Source: Yoonia maritima (GTDB lineage Bacteria; Pseudomonadota; Alphaproteobacteria; Rhodobacterales; Rhodobacteraceae). Taken from it: DNA of 64,000 nt. The position numbers and the translations under genes are program-made. Positions 44,809 to 53,360 of the stretch are shown piece by piece (positions within the stretch are counted from its first letter, which is position 1; each line of letters opens with the position of its first letter). Where the stretch lies: NCBI RefSeq assembly GCF_002933395.1, contig NZ_PKFN01000008.1, positions 806,001-870,000 of the forward strand, written 5' to 3'. Under the pieces are notes generated by a model. That model did no database searches, was not told where the DNA came from, and was given only the letters and a program-made list of their open reading frames with translations.

Positions 44809-45681
44809 CTATGGACGTCCCAAGAATTCAAACATGACGTCGTTATCCCCATCCAAGAATTTCTGCGGGCTCGTATGAAGAAACTGGCGTATCGACTTGT
44901 TAAAATGCGCTTGATCATAATAGCCTAATTCGTGAGCCAGCTCGGTCAAATAGGCCTGATCTTTAGTGGTGAAGGCCGTCATGGCATGGTTGAACTGAAC
45001 AATTCTGCCAAAATACTTCGGAGCGACACCCGCCACTTTTTGGAAATGCCGACACAAACTGCGTTCACTGATCGCAAGTGATTGCGCTACATCAGCAATC
45101 GAAATCAAGCCGCGTTTGTCTTCGATGAGACGTGCTGCCCGCGAAACTGAGTTCGGTTTTTTTCGCGCAAAAGGAACTAAATCACAAAGAAAATCTTGGA
45201 ACCGCTCTACACGTTGGTTTGTGTTGCGGCATGGGCTGGTTAGGTCAAAGGTATCTGCCCAATCGTGAAATCCAGGGACCAGTGGATATGCACGCCCATA
45301 AATTTCCACTGGCGACATCGGGATAAGTTCGTAAAAACCCGTAACTTCAAACTCTGCTATGATATGCCCAAACAACCCTTGGTATCGGACAGAGATGTCT
45401 TGGAACTGTATTTGTCCAGCAACATGCAAACAGTTTTCGGCGAAGGGTTGAACAGTACCTTTCGTTTCCGCCGATACGCTCCCGGAAAATACCCACCCAA
45501 GGTAGTTGTACCCAGTTGGTGCGGGCTTGAGTGCAACATCGATGGGTGCAGTTTCATCTGCAACCAGTATGCGCCTGACATACGGTCGTAGCGCCCCTCG
45601 TGGTGCCAACGATCTATATAGTTGATCCAAACTTCCCCCTATCAACGTGTTTTGGCTGAAAATTACAATACGAGGGTGCAC
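44809..45681 (-). CDS. AraC-family transcriptional regulator
   Basis: A regulator of about 290 residues. A variable N-terminal sensing domain (GALRPYVRRILVADE start) is followed by two helix-turn-helices: LISIADVAQSLAISERSLCR with HFQKVAGVAPKYFGRIVQFN, and LTELAHELGYYDQAHFNKSI with IRQFLHTSPQKFLDG. The start is uncertain: the frame begins with GTG 45681, but a TTG at 45630 behind GGGGGA fits the usual length better. Nothing adjacent clearly identifies its target; the unknown gene at 45747 is divergent and 66 bases away. Confidence 0.85.
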   Translation of the reverse strand: MHPRIVIFSQNTLIGGSLDQLYRSLAPRGALRPYVRRILVADETAPIDVALKPAPTGYNYLGWVFSGSVSAETKGTVQPFAENCLHVAGQIQFQDISVRYQGLFGHIIAEFEVTGFYELIPMSPVEIYGRAYPLVPGFHDWADTFDLTSPCRNTNQRVERFQDFLCDLVPFARKKPNSVSRAARLIEDKRGLISIADVAQSLAISERSLCRHFQKVAGVAPKYFGRIVQFNHAMTAFTTKDQAYLTELAHELGYYDQAHFNKSIRQFLHTSPQKFLDGDNDVMFEFLGRP

Positions 45682-45746
45682 TGCATGCGTTAACGTCTTC
45701 CAGCTGACTTTAACTTATTTGAAACGCTAGTTTGAGGAACTTTATT

Positions 45747-46523
45747 ATGAGAACGATCCACGAAATGAGTACAAATCCGCCGGTAGAGTTACCATTTAAA
45801 GTCTTTTCTGACACGCCTGCGCGCAACATCGAGAACCCGATGGACGGCATCGGTGTTTTACATAACATTGTCATGGATATGGCTCTGAAGTCGCTTGCTG
45901 ACATTCGATATGCTGGCCGCGAGACAACGCCCCAGCAAACGCACAAACAAGTCTTGTCGATATTTGATCGTATTGGCGACTGGAGCCTGCGCTGTGTTTG
46001 CGTCACAGGCGAGAATTGTCCTTGCAAGGACCTGTTGGACTGGCTGCGAGATACGATACCGGGTGACGGTTTTCCCGGGGATCCGTTTCCTGCCAATTTA
46101 GTGCCGACATCGCGTCCAGATCCGGATGTAGTGATACAGCAGTTAGAACAATCATTCGACACAACGCAGCGTGAAGCCGTGATTGGCTATTTCAAACGCA
46201 TTCGCGTTGGCACTGCAGAAGCAGAACGTTCGCATGAAAAACTAGTTTCTTTGGAGCGCCGGATTAGTGCTGACTCTGCTTTGAATGAGACCGCACGAAC
46301 ATTGCTGCTGGTCAATGCATCGGTTGCACGACATTCCCGGTTTATGACACTTTCGCTTGGTCGTTCGGAACAGCAAGCGGGAAGTGCGGGTCAGGCGGAT
46401 GTTGACGGCGCAGCGCTAGGTGGCACAGTTGGTGCAGCTGGTGGGCCTGAAGCCATAATACCTGGCGCGTTGATTGGCGGGGGGGTCTTCTCGCTCTGTA
46501 CAGCATTAGACAATTGGCTTTAA
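45747..46523 (+). CDS. Unknown protein with glycine-rich hydrophobic tail
   Basis: A 258-residue protein; no family is recognised. ATG 45747 has GAGGA eight bases upstream. Visible parts: a Cys cluster CVCVTGENCPCKD near the middle, a helical segment around ERSHEKLVSLERRISADSAL, and a C-terminal 35 residues very rich in Gly and Ala (GAALGGTVGAAGGPEA, then GALIGGGVFSLC), like the glycine zippers of class II bacteriocins or membrane-inserting tails. It has no leader peptide. Base composition and lack of relatives suggest acquisition with the island. Divergent from the AraC regulator, which may control it. Confidence 0.65.
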   Translation: MRTIHEMSTNPPVELPFKVFSDTPARNIENPMDGIGVLHNIVMDMALKSLADIRYAGRETTPQQTHKQVLSIFDRIGDWSLRCVCVTGENCPCKDLLDWLRDTIPGDGFPGDPFPANLVPTSRPDPDVVIQQLEQSFDTTQREAVIGYFKRIRVGTAEAERSHEKLVSLERRISADSALNETARTLLLVNASVARHSRFMTLSLGRSEQQAGSAGQADVDGAALGGTVGAAGGPEAIIPGALIGGGVFSLCTALDNWL

Positions 46524-46862
46524 CAGTTCCCAATGTGCTTATGTTCTGCAGACAAGACGCGACCATACTACAAAGAACAACGCAGCACAAAGCGCTACGC
46601 GAACCACAGAAAAAGCCATATCCATGGATAAGATGTTTGATGGGCATCCGATTTGTGCACCACCATACCAAACAAGGGTCTTCTTGGGCGGTGCACAACT
46701 CATAATCCAGCTCTCCAAGAGTGGCGGTTGTTGACCGTCGCTCGTTCGAAAGCAGTCATTAACACATCGGCGGCGAAAGCTAAGTATGTCCCGCAATGCG
46801 GTCATCAACGACAGGGATCTCGAACGGCAGGTTTTCGCAACCAACGGGCGATTGACAAAACC

Positions 46863-46912
46863 GTAACAAAGTACGAACATCGGTTAAGGGGTCCTGTTTT
46901 AATCGCCTTAGA
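46863..46912 (+). repeat. Diverged 50-base direct repeat, copy 1
   Basis: About 70 percent identical by eye to 47476-47525. The shared block is GTTAAGGGGT followed, eight to nine bases later, by TTAA and CGCC; both copies keep TTAA-N11-TTAA. The copies flank the small gene at 47101. Confidence 0.5.
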
Positions 46913-47065
46913 CTAGAGATATTTGGCCGTCGCCGGTTGGTGAGGTCCAGCCCAGAAGCCTCGTTCCCCATTGCTTTTGAAGGCCCGTTTCGATATTTAG
47001 ACTGGCTGCGTTTCCGGTTGACCAGATCCGATGCGGCGAGAAACAATTAAACCAATGGAGGGTGC

Positions 47066-47087
47066 CATGTAGTAACGAAACTACATG
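47066..47087 (+). promoter_or_regulatory. Hairpin upstream of small gene
   Basis: CATGTAGT and ACTACATG pair perfectly around AACGAA, ending 13 bases before the ATG at 47101. Could hide the ribosome-binding region (AAAGGCC) or act as a leader. Confidence 0.5.
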
Positions 47088-47100
47088 AAAGGCCACAACA

Positions 47101-47358
47101 ATGGCCCACTACAAATGCAAGCGGTCGCGCATGGCTATGAGGAAAGGATATTCCTCGCATGCTTTAGAACGTCGGCTCGCGACAGATCCCAACAGCGTCC
47201 TTTGGCTGAAAAATTGGCCGCGCTGGCATGACAAACTCTTTCACACTAGGCCGACAAGGCGTCGGACAAAGGAGCTGGCAGCGCGCGTCATCAAAGGCGC
47301 TGACTCAGAGAACATGAATTGGCCGGACGGGCGCAAGCCACACAGGTATTATTGGTGA
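47101..47358 (+). CDS. Small basic protein, unknown
   Basis: An 85-residue protein rich in Lys, Arg and Trp (CKRSRMAMRKGYSSHALERR; LWLKNWPRWHDKLF; RKPHRYYW). No signal or membrane segment; the charge suggests a nucleic-acid-binding peptide. No family is recognised. The hairpin just upstream and the absence of an opposing gene support it being real, but the ribosome site is weak. Confidence 0.45.
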   Translation: MAHYKCKRSRMAMRKGYSSHALERRLATDPNSVLWLKNWPRWHDKLFHTRPTRRRTKELAARVIKGADSENMNWPDGRKPHRYYW

Positions 47359-47475
47359 ACAGCTGGGCCGCGCAGTTGCGCCGCCCAGCATCAAGTCGCA
47401 TTAATCAGGGCCAACCGCCGGACCAGTGTCTGCTTTATGCCCCAATCACCGCAACCTTAACTGGATTTTTTCGTC

Positions 47476-47525
47476 ATAACGAAGCATGAACGTCTGTTAA
47501 GGGGTGTTATGTTAACCGCCCTAGG
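47476..47525 (+). repeat. Diverged 50-base direct repeat, copy 2
   Basis: Partner of 46863-46912. Contains GTTAAGGGGT, TTAACCGCC and CTAGG in the same order and spacing as copy 1. It faces no rightward gene, so a promoter role is not obvious. Confidence 0.5.
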
Positions 47526-47606
47526 GTTGCAGATCTCAGCTGCGATAGACAAGTTCATCTCATTGAATGCGATGATCCTTCACAGGAGTAGTGGTGGTAC
47601 ATCGTA

Positions 47607-48137
47607 TCATTCTGACCTGCCATCGTGGATTGACGACAACTCCGCTTTAAAAGCTGAAATCTGAAGCGACTGCAACTCTGTAGTCAATTCGAGGTCAGAC
47701 TTTAGAGCATCTGAACCCACGTGAAGCAAACCGGCTGGAAGGATAACACCAATGGCAATCGCAAGAGCAAAGGCTGACCATGTAAAGAGTTTCGCCACGT
47801 ACCATCGGCTTCTTTCCACAAGAAGCGCAAAGCGCCCAATCCGTCGCCCAACTTTTTGAACACGATCCCAACGATTGCGACCACTGCGGTTCGAATGCCC
47901 CATCACGGCGGTTACAAACGTCGCAAAAACTGCCCCAAACAGAAAAAGAAAAATCATAAGTGAAAACTTAAACAAAGTGATCGTCATGAGGTAGAAAGAC
48001 ATGTTCTCGCCAGCCTGAGAGGCAGCGACAAGGAGCGCAGACATAACGGCTCCCACCACCGTGAAAGACCAGCGTAACAATGCAACGCCTTCGCTTCTCG
48101 ATACATTGAACGGGTCTTCAACTGAATTTTCAGGCAT
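47607..48137 (-). CDS. Membrane protein, unknown
   Basis: A 176-residue protein with three to four membrane helices, near residues 22-42, 47-80 (FYLMTITLFKFSLMIFLFLF) and 115-140 (LFTWSAFALAIAIGVILPAG). The loop between helices is very basic (RSGRNRWDRVQKVGRRIGR). No family is recognised. It lies about 80 bases downstream of the 141-residue gene of the TniQ pair, in the same direction. Confidence 0.65.
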   Translation of the reverse strand: MPENSVEDPFNVSRSEGVALLRWSFTVVGAVMSALLVAASQAGENMSFYLMTITLFKFSLMIFLFLFGAVFATFVTAVMGHSNRSGRNRWDRVQKVGRRIGRFALLVERSRWYVAKLFTWSAFALAIAIGVILPAGLLHVGSDALKSDLELTTELQSLQISAFKAELSSIHDGRSE

Positions 48138-48215
48138 CGCTGACTTTCCTCTTTCAACAAAATTTTGATCAAAATGGCGTTGAACTCTACATATTCAGCC
48201 AGCGACATCAACTGC

Positions 48216-48641
48216 CTAAGTAGCTCCATCTTTCGAATATGATTCCAGCATATCGGCGATCCCGGCTGATTTCATTCGACGCGCTTCGACGATCTCAACA
48301 ACTGCAGCATCTATTGCATCCGCTGACCCGGTCGCATAAGCCGTGTTCAATATCTTGAGTTGCGTGGCCGTGTCGTTAGCCAGTCGTACCGCATCAATGT
48401 CGGAAGCCGACTTACCTTCGATCGCAGCAGCATCCCGTTTTGCGACATTCTGGTACGCCAAGAGCACATCAACGATGATGTTTTCGACTTCCCTCAGTCT
48501 CAGCCCACGCTCAAGGGTCAACTCTCTCACAAGTTCTTCGATCCGCCCGTTCTTTGGGCCATACAGCATCCAATCCTCGATTGCATGACGATCTGGGTGA
48601 TTAGGCAGTTCATTCTTGTCGTTTTCAACGTCGTCCATCAT
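48216..48641 (-). CDS. Unknown acidic helical protein
   Basis: A 141-residue, mainly helical, acidic protein (DVENDKNELPNHPDRHAIED start; LVRELTLERGLRLREVENII). No family is recognised. ATG 48641 with GAGG upstream is chosen; GTG 48647 overlaps the TniQ-like stop (GTGA). Coupling to the TniQ-like gene suggests that it belongs to the same element. Confidence 0.6.
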   Translation of the reverse strand: MMDDVENDKNELPNHPDRHAIEDWMLYGPKNGRIEELVRELTLERGLRLREVENIIVDVLLAYQNVAKRDAAAIEGKSASDIDAVRLANDTATQLKILNTAYATGSADAIDAAVVEIVEARRMKSAGIADMLESYSKDGAT

Positions 48642-48643
48642 GT

Positions 48644-50305
48644 TCACACCTCTTCCAATGGTGGGGTAATACCCGCCCTACGCAAACGCCCTTCAAGCCC
48701 CTTGCGTTCATAATACAAACTTATCCCGTCAGGCGTTTCGATCGGGCAAATACCTTTCGCTTCCAGATGTGAACTAAACGGACCCGATGCCCTACGATAG
48801 CGTTTTGAAAGTTGACCCAGTGTCTCAAAATTCGCCTCGAATGCAGTCAAGCTCTCACTACAAACTGCATCCAAGAACTGTCGAGAGCGCGGATTTCGCA
48901 ATCGGCGCTCTATCAACACGCCGTCAGCAATCAAGAAATTTATTGTTGGGTAGTTCACCCGCAGGCGTCTGGATGCATCCCCTTTCGTGATCCCTGGCAT
49001 CTCAAATTGAGGAAGCGCCTCCCGCAATTCTGGGAGGTTTATGCGGAGTGCAGCGAGGCCGCGCGTTTCAGCGTCCTGGTTTATATGCGTCAGTTTCCCA
49101 TCAAGTATCAGCTGAACAATTTGGACAAGGGGACATCTAACGCGCTGTGTCGCCTCGCTAAGGGATACCAAGTTTCCTCCATCAATTGGCGTTTCCGTGA
49201 CCCGGGCATTCAGATTTGCCAGCAGCTGTTCCAACTCTTCACGGTCAAACTTTGGAATTTGATCGAGAGCGTCTACGGTGGACGTGATGAAACCATGATC
49301 GCGCAGTTGATTGAGCACCTCTAAACCCACTCCCAATACCGCTTGTGCCTCAATCGCGTTCAGCCGAGACGCGATCCGGCACCTAAGATCATCGATGGCC
49401 TCGGACTTCAGCCCCTCAAGAAGCCGCACTGAATTGTCCGCCTTATCCGTGTGTGCCAAACCTTCGGCCAACAGTATCCGGTTCATTCGATGACGCTGGA
49501 TGCCCAGCGATTGCCATGCTCCAGAAATGGTAAACACAGCTGGCGATGGGCAGGTTTTACCAAGGACGGTGTCGCCTTCCCGAAAAGGATAGGTGCGAAA
49601 GATGAAATCGCGCACCTTGTCGCGCAACATCTCAAAATCTTTTCCCATTGACGATGTCCGCAACCATTCAAAGAACGCTCCAAAGTCCGACTGGTGCCTC
49701 ACCGTGCGTAGCGCAATTGGGCTCACCATCGCATCTAGAGCTGCATACAACCCATCTTCCCCGCTCCGCAAAGCGTTGAAGCCCGTTTGACCGGCCAAGC
49801 GAAGGTCATCGTCGGTTGCTTCCGATATTCTGCGCTTAGGGCCGTTCTCGATCACAAATCCTAGAACCTCACACAGCCGCGTTGCGACATGCATCGGTTG
49901 GCTATCAAGGAATGGGTTGGATGCTGCACCGTCAAGCCGGTCTGAAATATATGCCTCAAACTCTGTTGGTTTATGACTTGCGCCATTGTCCGCTTGTGAA
50001 TTGACAAACGCCCAGTTTTTGAGGACCTGTCCGACAAAGTCATAGTTAAAGTCATAGTTGTAGAGCGTGTGCAGTTCAGGCGGAACGACAACAAGCGCCA
50101 CATTGTGCACCGGACATGTCCGGATCGACCAAAAATGCCATACGATCCGACGGAAGACACCATATCTGCCGCTACTTTGATGATCTTCTATCAGACATCG
50201 CGGACAAACACGCAGGCGCGAACGAACCAATGACGTCTTAGTCGCTCTTTGGCCGCAAACCTCAAACCGGTTTCTATCAACTGTACGCACGGCCCAACGT
50301 TTCAT
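48644..50305 (-). CDS. TniQ-like protein, 5-prime end cut by repeat
   Basis: A transposon-targeting type protein. The zinc region VCPRCLIEDH followed by a Trp-rich helix and RTCPVHNVALV is the TniQ/TnsD signature. Two downstream helix-turn-helix-like parts can be seen (AWQSLGIQRHRMNRILLAEG; DASRRLRVNYPTINFLIADG). The frame runs to 50476, but the first 41 codons lie inside repeat copy B, so the native N-terminus is gone; ATG 50305 is the first start outside the repeat and gives 553 residues. No tniA or tniB is present. Likely a remnant of a Tn7/Tn5053-type element. Confidence 0.65.
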   Translation of the reverse strand: MKRWAVRTVDRNRFEVCGQRATKTSLVRSRLRVCPRCLIEDHQSSGRYGVFRRIVWHFWSIRTCPVHNVALVVVPPELHTLYNYDFNYDFVGQVLKNWAFVNSQADNGASHKPTEFEAYISDRLDGAASNPFLDSQPMHVATRLCEVLGFVIENGPKRRISEATDDDLRLAGQTGFNALRSGEDGLYAALDAMVSPIALRTVRHQSDFGAFFEWLRTSSMGKDFEMLRDKVRDFIFRTYPFREGDTVLGKTCPSPAVFTISGAWQSLGIQRHRMNRILLAEGLAHTDKADNSVRLLEGLKSEAIDDLRCRIASRLNAIEAQAVLGVGLEVLNQLRDHGFITSTVDALDQIPKFDREELEQLLANLNARVTETPIDGGNLVSLSEATQRVRCPLVQIVQLILDGKLTHINQDAETRGLAALRINLPELREALPQFEMPGITKGDASRRLRVNYPTINFLIADGVLIERRLRNPRSRQFLDAVCSESLTAFEANFETLGQLSKRYRRASGPFSSHLEAKGICPIETPDGISLYYERKGLEGRLRRAGITPPLEEV

Positions 50306-50882
50306 ATCCCTTGGGCACGCACCGCCGATCGATGCAATTTTCTCAAGGAGGTCAAGGCGCGGCCTTCCCCCTCGGGCAACCCTATTAGACAGAACCGTGT
50401 CCTCGCTTCGCTGCGGGCCGCACCACTTCCGTCGAATAGCATTGCCTCGCCCCCATCCGCGTTCGCCACGTGGCAAGGTTTCAGGACGACCCGCTTACAG
50501 CGGTTCTTACAGAAACCTGCACCAATGAAGGGGGGGTAACCGATGGTCTGGAGGCAAGATAAAACACTTTGGGTCAAAGTCTTGACGGAAAGGTCAAAAC
50601 TGCTTGGCGTTTTATAAAGGGTGTGGAACGTCAGAGACCTTTGACTCAATCGATTTCGAAAACCTCAGAAAACCGCCATTTCGCGTCATTCAATTCTGAC
50701 CCAAACGTCAAGCATTTCTGACCTCAATCAAGAATTTCCTGTTCGCACCACCTGCCCTCCATAGAGGGCAGGGTTTTCTGGCAACCTAGGATCTCAATCG
50801 GCAAGCGCGTGAGTTGTTTGTCTACTCAACAACCAAGGTCACCTCCATACAAGTCTTATCCAGCATTCTCCATGACTGGTGA
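50306..50882. other. Intergenic region with repeat copy B
   Basis: Holds the second copy of the island repeat (50354-50622). The remaining 260 bases up to the binding-protein stop (50883) show no gene. An open frame on the + strand at 50249-50539 is repeat sequence, not a gene. Confidence 0.5.
50354..50622 (+). repeat. Island inverted repeat, copy B
   Basis: Opposite orientation to 44165-44446. Core 50354-50475 nearly identical; the words AAGGTCAAA, CGTT and AAAGGGT recur at the far end. It overwrites or replaces the front of the TniQ-like gene. Confidence 0.8.
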
Positions 50883-51686
50883 TCAATTCGAACAATTCGT
50901 AAAATCATTTCCAAGATATTGCTGAGACAAATCTGACAGCGTGCCATCCTGACAAAGTTGCTCCAATGCCAAACTTAGAGGTTCATGCAGTTCAGAGTGA
51001 TTGTTTGACGCTACTACCCACAAAGGATCCCGATAGAGTGGTTCGCTGACTACCTCGATCGGATAACCGGCGCGAATGAACAGAAATTCTGCGAAGAAGC
51101 GGCTTACCACGACGAAATCAAAAGGCCGATCGCCTTCTGTACTCAGGGCTTCAATCATTGCCGTTTCACTAGCAAAGCTGTCGTCAATCTCAATGTCTAG
51201 AAATGGCGGTTGAACTTGCTGGTCGCTATCAGTCAACTCGAAACTGCCCTCGAGGTAATTCTTGTATGAACAAGTACGGCATACACCGATCTTGCTTCCA
51301 TCTATTGACGGAACCGCAGCACCTTCACCTGGAGTACGAGCTACAACAACGACTTCATCCGAAAGGTACTCTCCCAAATACGTATAAAGCCCATCGCGGG
51401 TTGGTAAGTAGGAAATAGACGCAACGGTAAAAGCCCACTCACTCGGCCAGTCTCCATCGGAAATCTCAAAGAAGCCTACTGGTTCAAACCTAATCTCAAT
51501 TCCTGCCACTTCCGCCAATGAGCGTGCGACCGCAACATTGAAACCATCATGCTCTCCTGTCGGTGTCGACATCGAAAAGGGCGGATAATTACGTTCGTAA
51601 GGAACCACCAGTTCCTGCCCGAGGACACTGCTCGACAGCAACCATATACTTCCCATCGAAAGGGCTACCCGTGAACCAAAGGCCAT
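50883..51686 (-). CDS. Periplasmic binding protein, amino-acid type
   Basis: A 267-residue exported binding protein of the family 3 (His/Gln/Arg-type) fold. Signal peptide to about residue 25 (WLLSSSVLGQE), then LVVPYERNYPPFSMSTPTGE, FNVAVARSLAEVAGIEIRF, and a late GTLSDLSQQYLGNDF. An ATG at 51686 is preferred to the TTG one codon upstream. It is the last gene of a leftward four-gene group of unknown proteins and has no permease or ATPase partner, so it may be a sensor or ligand-binding subunit rather than part of an importer. Confidence 0.8.
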   Translation of the reverse strand: MAFGSRVALSMGSIWLLSSSVLGQELVVPYERNYPPFSMSTPTGEHDGFNVAVARSLAEVAGIEIRFEPVGFFEISDGDWPSEWAFTVASISYLPTRDGLYTYLGEYLSDEVVVVARTPGEGAAVPSIDGSKIGVCRTCSYKNYLEGSFELTDSDQQVQPPFLDIEIDDSFASETAMIEALSTEGDRPFDFVVVSRFFAEFLFIRAGYPIEVVSEPLYRDPLWVVASNNHSELHEPLSLALEQLCQDGTLSDLSQQYLGNDFTNCSN

Positions 51687-51691
51687 CAATC

Positions 51692-51976
51692 CTATTCCGT
51701 CCCGGATTTCGAAGTAGCCTCAACTATCTCAACACTCTCGCGCGACCAATCTTTGAGAAGTGTAACGAATGAGCCAAAGTAGAATCCAATTATCAGACCA
51801 CCCCAGTTCGTTAAGGTTTGCGGCAGCTCCTTTGTTGGCCAGAAAATGGGTAAGAGGGCTACCACAAGAATGACTGCCAATGCGATAATTGATGTTACAA
51901 TAACGGTAACATAGATCACAAAACGCTTGGTGTGTTGGTCAAGCCCTGCGTTAGATGCAGCGATTTTCTTAGTCAT
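51692..51976 (-). CDS. Small two-helix membrane protein
   Basis: A 94-residue protein. A charged N-terminus (MTKKIAASNAGLDQHTKRF) is followed by two membrane helices, near 22-46 and 55-76 (LTNWGGLIIGFYFGSFVTLL), then an acidic tail. No family is recognised. It overlaps the previous 402-residue gene by ATGA and is 5 bases from the binding-protein gene, so it is probably made with them. Confidence 0.65.
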   Translation of the reverse strand: MTKKIAASNAGLDQHTKRFVIYVTVIVTSIIALAVILVVALLPIFWPTKELPQTLTNWGGLIIGFYFGSFVTLLKDWSRESVEIVEATSKSGTE

Positions 51977-53181
51977 GGGTCAATTCTCCGATCTGAAATC
52001 GATTGGGCACGTTCGTAATTTGACAGAAGTCGGGTATCTGAGTCAGAGGAGGGAAATGCAAAACTCGCCTCAAAATTGGCAGCTATGGCTTCAAAGCGAG
52101 CCCATTCAGTTGACAATACTGGTGAGTTAGACGCGTCCGACAAAAAATTCTCTTCAGATCTTCCGTCTCCGATTCCGCTCCTGATCAAAAGACAATCTGC
52201 CCACTCAAGTAAAAACAAACGGCGGGACCCCCACCTCATCGCAGCTTCGTCTGACAGTTCAAGGGCTCGAGCACTATTTTCAATTAAAGATGGGCAATCG
52301 CCGTCAGTTGAATGCAAATTTGAAAGCGTACGGAAAACTTCTATGACGGGTAATTCTCGATAGTCTGCGCCCTCCGACAACTCGTCGATCATCTCCTCCC
52401 CAACCGCTATCGCGGCATCACGTACCGATCCACCGAAACCCAGCGAACTATCTAGATTTGGCATTCGAGCGAGTGTATTGAGCAACTCTCGCCGTAAGCG
52501 CCATTGATCGTTGAAGTCAAAGTTTTCGTACCCGGGAAGACTTTCAAGAGCTTCAGTTGTATGAAAATCTGCGATGAGCTCAGTATACCCTGAACGATTT
52601 GCTTTTCGAAGGATGTCAAATAAATTCAGGACATTATCTAAAGTTGGATTAATCTGCACTGCTGTCCGGGCGCTTGTGTCTGCTCGTTCAAAATCAGATG
52701 GTCCAGGGTTCTCTATATCTAGAGCTCTGGTCGCCTCTTGACGGCTTGCGTCTGCGATAACGGATCTCCGAACTAATTCGAACTGGACAGGTACAAGACC
52801 GTTCGTGTCGGATACGTCTTCAGGGATCCGGCGCACGGCAACGTCAGTTTCTGGAGCCTCTGCAAGCGTATATCCGGGAACATCGATTTTGAAGAATGCA
52901 TAAGTCCGCGCTAGATTTCCAAAAATTGGTTCAGATTCGAAAACGTACGTAGAGTTGTCTCTTTCGACATCAGGAGAACCTCTCCCCAAAGGCGGGTCAA
53001 TTCGGTTCGGGCTCTGATCGCCATACACTTCAAACCAAACCGCGGGAGTGCCGGGGAAGCGGGGATCGCTGGGGAATTCTCCGTCAACAATCCAGCCATC
53101 AAAATATGTCCCGTCAGCTGTAACCGCAGAACCGAATAGGTTACTGATACCTAAGAACGCCGCTGCTAACTGCAGTCGCAT
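51973..53181 (-). CDS. Unknown secreted protein
   Basis: A 402-residue protein with a signal peptide (MRLQLAAAFLGISNLFGSAVTA, cleavage near 22). After that come an N-terminal beta-rich part (DGWIVDGEFPSDPRFPGTPA) and a long helical, TPR-like part (AVQINPTLDNVLNLFDILRK; SLIENSARALELSDEAAMRW) with a single Cys pair (CPSLI, CLLIRS). No family is recognised. It overlaps the start of the small Cys-rich gene upstream (16 bases) and the membrane gene downstream (4 bases). The arrangement points to a periplasmic or outer assembly. Confidence 0.65.
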   Translation of the reverse strand: MRLQLAAAFLGISNLFGSAVTADGTYFDGWIVDGEFPSDPRFPGTPAVWFEVYGDQSPNRIDPPLGRGSPDVERDNSTYVFESEPIFGNLARTYAFFKIDVPGYTLAEAPETDVAVRRIPEDVSDTNGLVPVQFELVRRSVIADASRQEATRALDIENPGPSDFERADTSARTAVQINPTLDNVLNLFDILRKANRSGYTELIADFHTTEALESLPGYENFDFNDQWRLRRELLNTLARMPNLDSSLGFGGSVRDAAIAVGEEMIDELSEGADYRELPVIEVFRTLSNLHSTDGDCPSLIENSARALELSDEAAMRWGSRRLFLLEWADCLLIRSGIGDGRSEENFLSDASNSPVLSTEWARFEAIAANFEASFAFPSSDSDTRLLSNYERAQSISDRRIDP

Positions 53182-53360
53182 CCCAACACCTTCCCGCTAT
53201 CAGTGAGCCCCTGAGCACAGCATCGCTGACCATTAGAAAGCGTACAACAGTAGAGAGGTGCCCCATCTACGTTCGTCACTCGCAAGTCACAACCATCAGT
53301 TTTGACCGATGCCGGTCCAAGAAGCGTACCAGTGACCAAAATCAAAGAAATATACGACAT
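53166..53360 (-). CDS. Small secreted cysteine-rich protein
   Basis: A 64-residue protein with a signal-like N-terminus (MSYISLILVTGTLLGPASV) and seven cysteines in 40 residues: C24, C38-C39, C47-C48, C61 and C63. The pattern CC-x7-CC-x12-C-x-C suggests disulfides or a metal site after export. It is the first gene of the leftward group and overlaps the next by 16 bases. The ribosome site is weak. No family is recognised. Confidence 0.55.
   Translation of the reverse strand: MSYISLILVTGTLLGPASVKTDGCDLRVTNVDGAPLYCCTLSNGQRCCAQGLTDSGKVLGCDCS

Larger units (their letters stand above)
46524..47100. other. Intergenic region with diverged repeat and hairpin
   Basis: No gene is supported across 577 bases. 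It contains one copy of a diverged 50-base repeat (46863-46912; partner 47476-47525) and, just before the next small gene, a perfect 8-pair hairpin (47066-47087). Otherwise nothing recognisable. Confidence 0.4.

Noticed and set aside
46514-46916. Overlapping short frames between the glycine-tail gene and the small basic gene
   Set aside because: None has a ribosome site or protein-like pattern; they overlap each other in several frames.
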